Below, piece after piece: positions 11,505-21,055 of a stretch of 64,000 bases of DNA. Numbering within the stretch: the first letter of the stretch is position 1; the number at the start of each line of letters is the position of its first letter. The stretch lies in assembly GCA_001931875.2 (NCBI GenBank), contig MSJH02000578.1:372001-436000 (forward strand). Direction: 5' to 3'. The notes under the pieces were generated by a model. That model was not told the origin of the DNA. It saw only the letters and a list, made by a program, of their open reading frames with translations, and searched no databases. A program made the position numbers and the translations under genes. The stretch is from Byssochlamys sp. IMV 00236 (taxonomy: Eukaryota; Ascomycota; Eurotiomycetes; Eurotiales; Thermoascaceae).

Positions 11505-11798
11505 ATGGCGCACGGCAAGTTCAGCATCGAAAACGACATCTTCCTTATCGCCATTTACATGGGCACTAGGCTTGGGTGGAGAAAAATCGAGGAGGATTTC
11601 CGCAGAAAATTTGGGACGCAGGCCACCTACAAGGACATTGAGTCTCGGTGGCACAAAAGGCTCAAGGACACCGACCTGGTTCTGGCGGTCGATGATTTCC
11701 GACACAGCGGAATCGTCAGAGAGGACTGTCATCGAGACGATATTCTCTCTGTTGTGGCAGTCTTGGCCGACTATTCGGCAGCAGAAAGGGTATTTTGA
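11505..11798 (+). CDS. small SANT/Myb-like single-domain protein
   Basis: Uninterrupted 97-aa frame from ATG 11505 to TGA 11796-11798. Residues about 6-53 fit a Myb/SANT or trihelix-like helix-turn-helix: acidic start followed by IFLIAIYMG, then GWRKIEEDFRRKF and a third helix ending IESRWHKRL, with regularly spaced aromatic residues. The remaining 40 residues are short and acidic, with no further domain. A DNA-binding or chromatin role is inferred from the fold resemblance only. Typical Myb factors are far longer, so this may be a lineage-specific small protein. Two CACGTG cores lie just upstream. Confidence 0.55.
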   Translation: MAHGKFSIENDIFLIAIYMGTRLGWRKIEEDFRRKFGTQATYKDIESRWHKRLKDTDLVLAVDDFRHSGIVREDCHRDDILSVVAVLADYSAAERVF

Positions 11799-12026
11799 AC
11801 AGTGACGAGGTGAGTAGCGTACTTCTTTCCCTGAGAAAGGCTTGCACCGCTATTTTTCCTTTCTCTTTCCTCTTTTCTTTTTTCTTCTATTTCTGTTCAA
11901 ACGGACGTTCAGAGTGGAGATCCATTTGTTTCTGCAAAACGCGCTGCTCTTGTTTACATTATCATACATGGTTGGTAGCTAGGGGCACCAGTCGAGGGAG
12001 AAACAGATTGAAACGAGGCACGACTG

Positions 12027-12437
12027 CTATCGCTTCAGGTGCTCGGCATCGCTCTCGAGTCCGAGCCCTCGTGCCTCGTCCAGCATGCTGTCGATGCCTC
12101 GCTCTTTAAGAGCACCCTGTACGCACCGTCAGCGAGCTACATTGCGAGAAGAGAAAACTGGCAGATAGACAAACCGTCAGGCATTTCTTGTACTCGCTGA
12201 AGAGCTTTTCGCAGTCATCTGAAGCAGTCTTGCCACGGAGATACTCTGTTGATCGTCAGCAAGTCTGTCCCCTAGCGACAATTGAAGATGTGCATGTTCT
12301 TACTCTCACTGTACCACTTCAAGAAGCAAGCATCATACTTTCTGTGCACAGATGGTCAGTTGGTTCAATAAATGGCAGTGTGCGGGAACTACATACTCCT
12401 TGATATTATTGCATTCTGGAGCAAGAGAGGCCGACAT
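12027..12437 (-). CDS. mdm35: Mdm35, mitochondrial intermembrane-space twin CX9C protein
   Basis: Four short exons recovered by splice signals: 12437-12397, 12341-12304, 12245-12175 and 12116-12027, with introns of 55-58 nt, all in phase, giving 79 aa. The product has two CX9C motifs (C9-C19 and C42-C52), the block KWYSEKYLRGK between them, and a short charged C-terminal helix; this is the pattern of Mdm35/TRIAP1. Mdm35 binds Ups/PRELI proteins in the intermembrane space and supports phosphatidic acid and phosphatidylserine transfer to the inner membrane; it is imported through the Mia40 disulfide relay. The gene is divergent from rrp6 with a 425-bp shared upstream region. Exon sizes are too small for simple ORF calling. 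Confidence 0.93.
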
Positions 12438-12862
12438 GATGGCAATGAAATGATGCAGATGAATGTGTGAAGATTGTCCTATATTACCCTCTCCCAGCAC
12501 ACGTACCTCCTACTAAGATGTACCGGCGATTTATGGGACACGGCTGACCTTTTTTTCGGTAGAGCAACGAGCAAGATAGATGACGCCCGAAGGTGAGCAA
12601 TGGATCTTGGTCCATGGACCTCATGTGCCTGGTCTAACCCTTTCCAGCTAGCCTGATCTCTCCGCCGGCCTCACATTTCTCCGGTATATCTTCTTGTTCC
12701 GCTTCAATGATAATATTTTTTTGTCGCATGCGACCAGCAGACAACAGGCTCACAACGTCTGCCTGGTCCTTTTCTGTCCTGTTTCTTCTCTGTTATTACA
12801 ATTCTTGAGTTCTTTTCTGTTGTGCTTTGTTTCTTTAAGGTGCTCTTTTTACTCTGTCAACC
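12438..12862. promoter_or_regulatory. bidirectional promoter region, mdm35/rrp6
   Basis: A 425-bp region between two divergent starts. The rrp6 side is strongly pyrimidine-rich (12760-12850), typical of fungal promoters near transcription starts. No specific factor site is claimed. Confidence 0.5.
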
Positions 12863-15211
12863 ATGGACGTCGCCGCTGAGTTTGGTCCGCTTCAAGAACG
12901 GGTGATTTCGAAACTAGTACAGACGACCCGTACTGTTGGCCAACTGTCTGCTGAAGACCTCAGTTTCCACAGATCCTCGAGCGCTGAGATATCCGATAGT
13001 CTTGACGAGCAAAGTGGGAGACTTCTATCTCTGACATCATCGTTACTGAAAGTCGCGACTGCGGGCACGGATACCAAAGCTCCAGTCTTGGAGGATGAAG
13101 ATTCCATAGAAGACAATTGGCGCGGGGTAGTGGACGTTATCGATACTCTTTTAGAGAAAGCAGATGCTTGTCTAGACGAATTTACGGGCGTTATCAAAAA
13201 GCTGAGCCCGTCGCAGCAACAGCACGCACAAAATGTGCCGAAGAGGAAAGATCCCACGCAGAAATTTCCTACCATCTACGATTATGGCCCTTCGAAAATC
13301 CCTAAACCTCAGCTTCAGTTCGACCGCGCTCCTGACAATACTGATGTTAAGCCATTCCGACCGCTCCTCCGAACGAAGCCGCATGCTATTGTGCCATTGG
13401 AGGAGTCCCTACAATTGATAGATTCTGGGAAGGGCTACAAGAATCCATACGAAACTGAAATTCGAGCTGCTAAATACCCGTCCTCAACCTACACCTCCTC
13501 TCCCCCTATTGACTATCTTCCTTTCGAATCGACTACCGCGACATTTGTCGACACTCTTGAAGGATTGAAGGATATGCTAGAAGAACTGAAGTCAGCAAAG
13601 GAGATAGCAATCGATCTGGAACACCATGATGTACATTCGTACCACGGTCTGGTTTCACTGATGCAGATCAGCACGCGTGAAAAGGATTGGGTCGTTGATA
13701 CACTCAAGCCGTGGAGAGAGGAACTTCAGCAGCTCAATGAAGTGTTTGCGGATCCTGCCATCTTGAAGGTACTTCATGGATCTTCTATGGATATCATCTG
13801 GCTGCAGCGTGATCTGGGTCTTTATGTTGTAGGCATGTTCGATACATACCATGCTTCGATTGCCCTCAATTACCCAAAGAGGAGTCTCAAGTTTCTGCTC
13901 GAGAAATTTGTGAACTTCCAGGCCGACAAGAGGTATCAAATGGCCGACTGGAGGATACGGCCCCTTCCGACTGCCATGTTCGATTACGCTCGCTCCGACA
14001 CTCACTATCTTCTCTACGTCTACGATCATCTACGCAATGAGCTTGTTCAGAATTCGACCCCTGAACACCAGCTCGTGGACTATGTACTTGAACAGTCGAA
14101 GAATGAAGCTCTCCAACGATACGAGCGGCCTGTGTATGATGCGGCGATGGGGCAGGGACCGGGCGGTTGGTACGACTACCTGGTGAGGAGCCCGGCCATG
14201 CTGAGCAAAGAACAATTCGCTGTCTTCAAGGCTGTTCATCAGTGGCGCGACGAAGTGGCCAGGGCTGAGGATGAAGGCGTTCAGTGTGTCTTCCCGAAGC
14301 ATGTACTTTTCAGGGTTGCCCAGGCTATGCCCCTTGACCTTGGAACCCTCTTCAGGACTATCTCTCCTGTGACGCCTCTAGTGAAAGATAGAGCTTCGGA
14401 TCTTCTAGCAGTGATCAAGGCTGCGAAAATCGCCGGTGCTACCGGCCCAGAATTGCGCGACGTGATGAAACCGAGAACGACTACTTCGACGTCGCAGACT
14501 GCTGCTCCTAAAGATGTAACTTCCCTCGAGCAAGGCTTATTGACCCCTCTTGAATCGAAGGGTCTCGCCTTGCCTACCGCTTCTCGGTCTGAAGTTTCTC
14601 AATTCTGGGGCGTTGCTCTCGAGTACCAGCCACCGCTCACGCCGCCTGAGTATTCTGTTACGGCTTCGGCGGAAGCTCTTCGACTTTCTCTCCCCATCCC
14701 TGCCATGCCCATGACTGTTTCCGAGGCGAAGGAAAAACTGGGCACCTCCACCGTTCAACCGATCCCACAAGCGAAACCACAGGCACCAGCTGCCGCTGCC
14801 GATAGTAAAGAGAAGGAAAATGAGATATTCATTGTCAAGGAGAAGGGAGGCCCGCGGAAGCGGAAGGCCGTCGCTGCTGAAACTACCGAGAGTAGTCTCT
14901 CTTCTGAGATTGACGGCAGCGACACGGGTACCAGCCCAGGCGCAAACGAGCAGCAGACCAAGAAGAAACGTACCAAGGAGTCGAAGAACAAATCAGCTGC
15001 GGAAGAATCTCGCCGTCAAACTCAAGACGCGACCCCGTTCGACTATAGTGCTGCCGAATCGGTGCTCCACGCTAACCCCAGCCAACCTGACAGCCGGCAC
15101 CACACGAAATCGAGGCGGTTCGACCCATATGCTAAAGCTCTGGAAGGCCCGCGGGGTGCACGAAAGACGAAACAAGAGACTACAGGCAAGACATTCACAT
15201 TCAGGAAGTAA
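12863..15211 (+). CDS. rrp6: Rrp6, 3'-5' exonuclease of the nuclear exosome
   Basis: Intronless 782-aa frame; ATG 12863 sits in a good context (AACCATGG). Residues about 10-110 correspond to the PMC2NT region that binds Rrp47/Lrp1 in the family. The DEDD-Y exonuclease domain spans about 225-395: AIDLEHHD supplies the first D and E (251, 253), HGSSMDIIWLQRD the next D (310) and ARSDTHYLLY the last D with Tyr (379, 382). An HRDC domain follows at about 435-520 (SKEQFAVFKAVHQWRDEVAR). The C-terminal 250 residues are low-complexity with Lys/Arg clusters (KKKRTKESKNK) likely to act in nuclear localisation or RNA and exosome binding. Processing of rRNA, snoRNA and aberrant RNA in the nucleus is the known role. 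Confidence 0.95.
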   Translation: MDVAAEFGPLQERVISKLVQTTRTVGQLSAEDLSFHRSSSAEISDSLDEQSGRLLSLTSSLLKVATAGTDTKAPVLEDEDSIEDNWRGVVDVIDTLLEKADACLDEFTGVIKKLSPSQQQHAQNVPKRKDPTQKFPTIYDYGPSKIPKPQLQFDRAPDNTDVKPFRPLLRTKPHAIVPLEESLQLIDSGKGYKNPYETEIRAAKYPSSTYTSSPPIDYLPFESTTATFVDTLEGLKDMLEELKSAKEIAIDLEHHDVHSYHGLVSLMQISTREKDWVVDTLKPWREELQQLNEVFADPAILKVLHGSSMDIIWLQRDLGLYVVGMFDTYHASIALNYPKRSLKFLLEKFVNFQADKRYQMADWRIRPLPTAMFDYARSDTHYLLYVYDHLRNELVQNSTPEHQLVDYVLEQSKNEALQRYERPVYDAAMGQGPGGWYDYLVRSPAMLSKEQFAVFKAVHQWRDEVARAEDEGVQCVFPKHVLFRVAQAMPLDLGTLFRTISPVTPLVKDRASDLLAVIKAAKIAGATGPELRDVMKPRTTTSTSQTAAPKDVTSLEQGLLTPLESKGLALPTASRSEVSQFWGVALEYQPPLTPPEYSVTASAEALRLSLPIPAMPMTVSEAKEKLGTSTVQPIPQAKPQAPAAAADSKEKENEIFIVKEKGGPRKRKAVAAETTESSLSSEIDGSDTGTSPGANEQQTKKKRTKESKNKSAAEESRRQTQDATPFDYSAAESVLHANPSQPDSRHHTKSRRFDPYAKALEGPRGARKTKQETTGKTFTFRK

Positions 15212-16184
15212 AATGGTGGAAGGGGTTGAATGTATTGCACGACTACGGCGTTGGCTTTTTCTTTGCTGCACAATTCGAGATTTTTTTTTCACCTAGGGGA
15301 CCTGGACGGTGGATGCAACATGCATGTATCTGAAAAATTGTGGCATGGCGATACCCGGGCGTATTTTGTGGTAATATGTTGTGAAGAGTCTTAACCTGCA
15401 CATCAATGTAACTTGACATGATATTCGAAGCTATTATTCCTTTCGTATCAGCGGCAACTGCCGGAAATGTAACGAAGTCCTGGATGCGATATCGAAATTG
15501 AGTAACCAGATCTTTCCTGGTGGAGATCCCTCCGTTAAATCGTATCCTTCCGGGTCCAAAAGGGCATCAGCAATCTAAATCTACCGTTGGCAATTACTTC
15601 CCAGACGAGGCTTTGCTTGAGAAGGAAGTGTACTCTGGTAAACTTTCAGCAGGTAGTTCGACACCTAGCTCAGCAAGATTTCCTGATCGACGTCATTGGG
15701 AGGATACCTATCTATCTATAAGACTATCTATTCCACACGCGCGAGAGTTTTTAATTATATATAGCAATGAAGCATACCAGTACATATCGATATACACGTA
15801 TTATTGTTACCCCATTACTCTACCTTTTAAGACACTTCCTTATATTTTTAGATCTCTCACAGTCCGTTTCCTCCTGTCTACAATACCTTGTAACGTTATC
15901 CGTTACTAGCAGGGCCTGTCAACTATGTATCCATAGGTAGGTATGTCATATCGGCGTTTAGCGCGAGACGATTTCGAAACGAAGCACAGACATAAAATGG
16001 GAAATATCGATACAATTACAAACGCACTGACTCCTTCCAACGGGTGATAGTCTAGCCTATTTATTTTGGCCAGTCATAACGTAATGATGTCAACTAATCA
16101 AGTAACTGGAATTGGGAATACTTGGAAATTGGAATGAATAAATTATACTCTACTGTGAGTGGCAAGACTACGGGGTAAGGGTTG

Positions 16185-16226
16185 TACATACATACATATC
16201 TATCCATCTATTCATCTATCTATCTC
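16185..16226. repeat. tetranucleotide-like microsatellite
   Basis: Imperfect tandem run of CATA, CATC and TATC units. Confidence 0.7.
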
Positions 16227-16566
16227 CACACAAGGATATATTACCATGCGAGTAACCCGTTAAAAGCAAGGATGGTTTGCCTTTCCGTTTTCTTTTCTGT
16301 CGCTATCGAGGGTGCTCTTAGGTACTCGAGTAGAGTGGAACAGACGAGCTAAACGACATCCGTTTTGACCGTGTGGGCTTTTTGATTATTTCAACGTTCG
16401 CAGCCACGAGTCTACTAGTCGATTTTAGGTTTAGGTTTTCTAATAGTTAAATGCCACATTATTTTATTTTTGGTGAGTATCTACTGCTCGTATTCGGTTG
16501 CCCGTATAGATTCATATTATTATTATTATTCCTTCAGAGAACAATGGATGGATAGATGTGGCCGGG

Positions 16567-16588
16567 TAATAATAATAATAATAATAAT
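16567..16588. repeat. TAA trinucleotide microsatellite
   Basis: Seven consecutive TAA/AAT units; similar shorter tracts recur at about 17587-17600 and 47701-47716. Confidence 0.85.
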
Positions 16589-17913
16589 CAGTTAATAGAT
16601 GATCTTCTGAAAATTGTGGGTGTCGTGATTTTTTTCCCCAGAAGCTTTGATCATTCATTTTATTTAACTATCTCTTACAGAGTTTGTATAGGCGAAATGA
16701 AAGACCCAGACGCACTGATATCATTATGGTATTTGCTATTGAGCTAATTAAGTAACTGCATATTGGATCAGCTGATCTATCTACGAGTTTGATTTTTGCT
16801 CCAGAATCCATGAGAGACAGGTTTGGTTTGGAGAGAGAGCCTTCTTCTTCTTCTTCAAAGTTCATCCTTTATCCATTCTTGGTATGGAGTAACGTCGTGA
16901 ACTATAGATTGTTTGCCTTTTTTTTTTTTTTTCATTTGGCTGTGGAGTAGTTATTATTATTATTACCCCGTACCATACTTAACCAACAGCTCTTTTTTTT
17001 TTGACTTCAAGACCCCTGGAAGGCGGAGGGGTCAATGAAGCTGATCGGGCGCGGTTGTCAAGTGGTCCGGCTGCACCGGTGATCCTTACTGAGGTGTGAT
17101 GCAGATGAAATTGACTGGTGTCGATCGACCCCCACAAGCCAAGCCGCTCCGATCAACTGCTGTCGTGAACTGCTCGAGGAGGCTGCACAGCATCGAAGAG
17201 GAGTCGACGCTCAGTTGCTGGTTGTTACGACAGGCGTTATGAATTCTGCAAAGTCTGGGGGATGTTTTGCCGTGCGCGTCCCGTCTCGTGGCACGTAAGT
17301 GCGTGGAGAAATTCTTTTCGGTATTAGCATCATCTCCCTTGACTAGTTTTCTATTCTCTGATATCAATTCGGGTTTGCACTCAATAAATCCGGATGTCTC
17401 TTCCTGCCGTTCTTTTAATTGGTGACCAGCAGACGGCACCCCTAGGGATGTGATACACGGGTTTCCTGCTACAGATCACCCTCGATGGACGCTACGCTTG
17501 CTAGGATCCATGCGTTTCAGCTAAAAAAGCTCGGCTGTGCTTTCGACTGCCGGCAGCCGAGATTGATGTTTTCCTCAGATAGGCGATAATAATAATAATA
17601 GATAGGTGTCTGCTCCCAAACAGCTGAACTTGCTGGCTCTGGACCGGACTTTCACTCGATAACAGATCTGCCCTGGCGCTGTGCTTGTCAAATCGACTAG
17701 ATATAGCGCGTTGTACTTCTGCTGCTAGTCAGATTTGGCTTTCTCGGCGAGAGGGTGTAATGATTTTTAACCTGGCAGCCACGCGAGCCAAAGGCAAATG
17801 TACGATCTCAGCTTGAAGACTAGAGCAAAAGAGAGGCCGGAAACCTGCCAAGAGAGGATATGGCCTATGCAGTAGTGTCCGATGCCATGTGCTGTAGATA
17901 GATAGTCAGGACA

Positions 17914-18432
17914 TCAGTCGCCTTTTGAAACAGTCGACTTATTACCTAAACCAAGATCCGCTGTGGGGAAAGAGGGTTTTTGAATAAGACAAAAACCTGT
18001 TTCTTTATCTTGAATCATCTGGAGATCTGCGCAAGATACGGTGATAGGAATCCCATCCTCATCTATCGGAATTATTTGCTTGAGGCTGGCGCGGTTTGAT
18101 GTCACGGCTGTCATTTCCGTACAATTGACGTACTTCCGCTTGCCTCGAAGCGATGAATGAGACCAACTCTTAGGATGGTTAAGCTAGTTCAATTAGTTAG
18201 TTACTGATTTACTGCGTCCTCAGCGATCAGAGCCCTTCTGCCATGGCCGGAAAGGACATAGCTTACTCACGCCAGTAGTAGAGCATCGAGGTGGATCTAC
18301 CATAGTGTACACTAACGGCAGATACCCTCCGTGAGGTTCATGCGCAGCGGGGTCACCTGTCAGGCTGTCAATGAAGTTTAGTCGGCCCATTCCGCTCACT
18401 AGGATGACCAGAATCAGGATCTTGTCTTTCAT
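17914..18432 (-). CDS. candidate small secreted protein in a gene desert, two exons
   Basis: Exon 1 18432-18271 and exon 2 18168-17914 join in phase (162 + 255 nt) to 138 aa. The intron has donor GTGAGT, a strong branch site GTAACTAAC and acceptor CCTAAG. The N-terminus MKDKILILVILVSGMG resembles a signal peptide or signal anchor. The rest is hydrophilic with few cysteines, a Pro/Gly-rich stretch (residues about 28-50) and a well-formed segment IPIDEDGIPITVSCADLQ. I recognise no family. Support is the agreement of splice signals, phase and signal-like start; no homology was tested. It could instead be a decayed gene fragment. Confidence 0.4.
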
Positions 18433-21055
18433 AGATTCACAGGTTTTTGCCAGGTGTGATTGGAACGACAAGAAACTTGGATCGATCTCGATGCGTATGA
18501 GAGGGAATCGGGCTGATGGACAGACCAGGAGATGCATAACTAGGTCCAGATCATCTAAAGTGCTCTGTACAGTACAGTAGAGCGACTTGGCGTCCAGACA
18601 TGCCTCAGCAAGACATGATGATCAGCGACAGCCATGCTGTGCGGCTAGAAGATGTTGTACGCTTTGCCCTGCAGCAGGTGAGCTAAACAGGTGGTGGCAT
18701 CGAGTACTCCGTACAAGTAGTATACTTACTGAAACGGGTGAACTTGTCATCTCCTATGATCGATCTTGGGGAGTTATATTTGCAACTAACGCTGCAAAGA
18801 GCCCCATTTGGGCGATGAAGCGACCGCACTGAAGACGAGAGTGGTAGAAATGTTCCGAGGCGGCAGCCGATGTGATCAAGTGATCAGTTACTCTGGAGTC
18901 TGTACTCTGATCAAAAGGGTCTACGGAGTTTTAACTAATAATGAATTGTACTCTACTTGATATACGGAGTACACAGCCCAGTGGTGCAGCCATGGCTCGG
19001 ATACTCCCCCACTTGGCCATGCGGGCAGCGGGAAGCACGCAGGAACAGGAACGGGCGTGTTTTTTTGATGCGAGTCGATAGTGGAGTCTAGTAGAACTCC
19101 CGTGAACCATTCTTACAGGCATTTCACCGTTAGATTAGAACAAACGATGCATGCATCCACGGCACAAGCGGAACTGTGAGCTTCTGTGCAGCGGCAGATT
19201 AACGGCACGTCTGTCTCTGCTGCGGCCTGGGGAACTACTGTACTATGGAGATACAAATAATAATTATTACTCTGGACTCTACTCTACTCTAAGACTACTC
19301 TAGCCTACGGAGTATTCTACTCTATCCTGGCGCCCATCTCGACGGCCTAGCCGAAGAACGATCCGAGCGACAATCAGGGTGGATCAGCCCAGCACACCAA
19401 AGGTCAGTCTGTTAACTTAATTACCACGGTAGTTACGGCAGTTGTTAACTAGTCGTACAGAACTACTACTATACTGGAAGAGTCGACCACAGCGCTGACC
19501 GACTAGATAACTTTAGTATGATGGAGTGACCATGAGAGGAGATCGCGATGGCCCCCCCCTCGTTGATACTTTGAGGGTTGGTGTGAGCTTTTCGCCCTCC
19601 CATGGAATATCAGGGAGTTAGCGTCGAGTCTATCGCGTGCTTGGCCCCTTGCGAGCAGTTGGACTAGGTGAAGTCGAGCTAGATAGAGGCTGTACCTTAA
19701 ACCCAGAAGGGTGGCGACCGCCGGACGCCAGGGCCAGGGGTCAACCCAGGCGACTAGAGTAATAATAACTAACGGCCCTTGAGCAGCCCAGGGATCCGAC
19801 TCGAAACGGCGTGCGACACTGGTGGTCCAGCTGAATTCCCCTTGCTTCGTCCTGCGTCAGACGGGAGAGAGGGGGCTTTTCTCGTGAGTAAACTAACTAA
19901 TAGTGAACTAGTTGGTAGAGTAATAGTAATACTCATCATCGAGGGAGAACATTATTGTTTGAGACCTGGCGACAGTAAAAGTATTATTCTCGTGGGATGG
20001 ACGGATGGATACAACATTGGGATCATTGGCCATGCACAAAATGTGTCGACGAGAATAATACAGTAGAGTAGAGTAGTTAAAGTACACTACATTAACTACT
20101 AACCACCAAAATCCAACCCTCCATTAGTTAAGAATTATTATCCACCAGGCCAACCGACTCCTCTCTTCTATCTACCATAGTTATTACTCTACCATACTGT
20201 TCAGTTACCCCTGGCCCCTATCCTATTCCTGCTCCTGTCATCGGCGCCACTCCACACTGCCTCCATCCTGACCCATCAAGGCCCGGCGCAAAACCACCTG
20301 CCGACACGCCAAAAAACCACCCCCCCCCCGATCTTTTCTTGTCCAAACCCCCTCTCTCCGGCCGTGTCTGTGACTTTCAGACTCTCGTCCAATCTCTCTG
20401 CTGCGTCTCTGTCGTTCCTGTCTGTTCTCTGTTTTTCCCTTTTTTCCTTGTCCCTTGTGCAGCGCCTCCCGTATCCGCGTCTCGTTCCCTCGTCCACTCG
20501 ATCGTTCGCCCATTATCTCCCGACCTACGCCGCTACCGACAAACATCGCATTGCATCGGAAGCGCCCTCTGTTCTGTGGTTCGCCTGGATGCGATTAGCC
20601 TCAGTCCCCATACGAACTCATTGCTGCCTGCAACAATTCGTGATCCGCTAGCAGTTCCCAGACGCCGACTTGCCTTGTCCGGTAATCAGTGTCGACTCGC
20701 CTATCGTTGCGTTCGAGTCCTGTGAAGTAGGAAAAAGCAATTGGTTTCGACAGTCGACCGCCCCGGGCCTGTGTATACGGAGAATACAGCTCACAGTGGT
20801 CGCAGTGGGTGACACCAGTGCAGTGCAGGAATCTGGATACCATAACCCTGTTTACTGGGAATCATATTTCCCCCCTCGCCGAGTCGCACGCATAATACTG
20901 TCTGGCGTCCTCACCGCTGCTCTCTGGCCGCCACGACGGGAGGTCAATTCGTTTTGTGAATAGCAATTGATATACCTTTCCCGCTCGCCGGAACGGCCCT
21001 GCGACTTTCTCTCTCTTGAGTTGTTGATACCCCTTACTATTCGCATAATTATCCA
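18433..21055. other. gene-free stretch and long upstream region of the RasGAP gene
   Basis: About 2.6 kb. The part 18.6-20.2 kb is repetitive in short words (ACTACTC, GAGTAG, TAATAA) and carries three copies of the TACTCCGTA/TACGGAGTA word. From about 20.3 kb the sequence becomes pyrimidine-rich, including a C10 run near 20321, consistent with promoter and 5' leader of the gene at 21056. No convincing coding exon was found. Confidence 0.45.

Larger units (their letters stand above)
15212..17913. other. gene-free AT-rich stretch with microsatellites
   Basis: About 2.7 kb with no defended gene. It holds rrp6 3' flank, a degenerate (CATC/TATC) tract at 16185-16226, a (TAA)n tract at 16567-16588, poly-T runs near 16919 and 16993, and another TAA tract near 17587. 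Several frames of 100 aa or so are open but none has a convincing start, composition or splice pattern. Confidence 0.5.

Noticed and set aside
16185..16226. CRISPR-like or telomere-like tandem array
   Set aside because: The units are 4 bp with no spacers; it is a plain microsatellite in a eukaryotic genome.
19779..20066. 95-residue plus-strand frame
   Set aside because: It lacks an ATG start and recognisable features, and lies in low-complexity DNA.
20200..21055. Extra upstream exon for the RasGAP gene
   Set aside because: The sequence is pyrimidine-rich and frames are open by composition only; the ATG at 21056 already gives a complete-looking protein.
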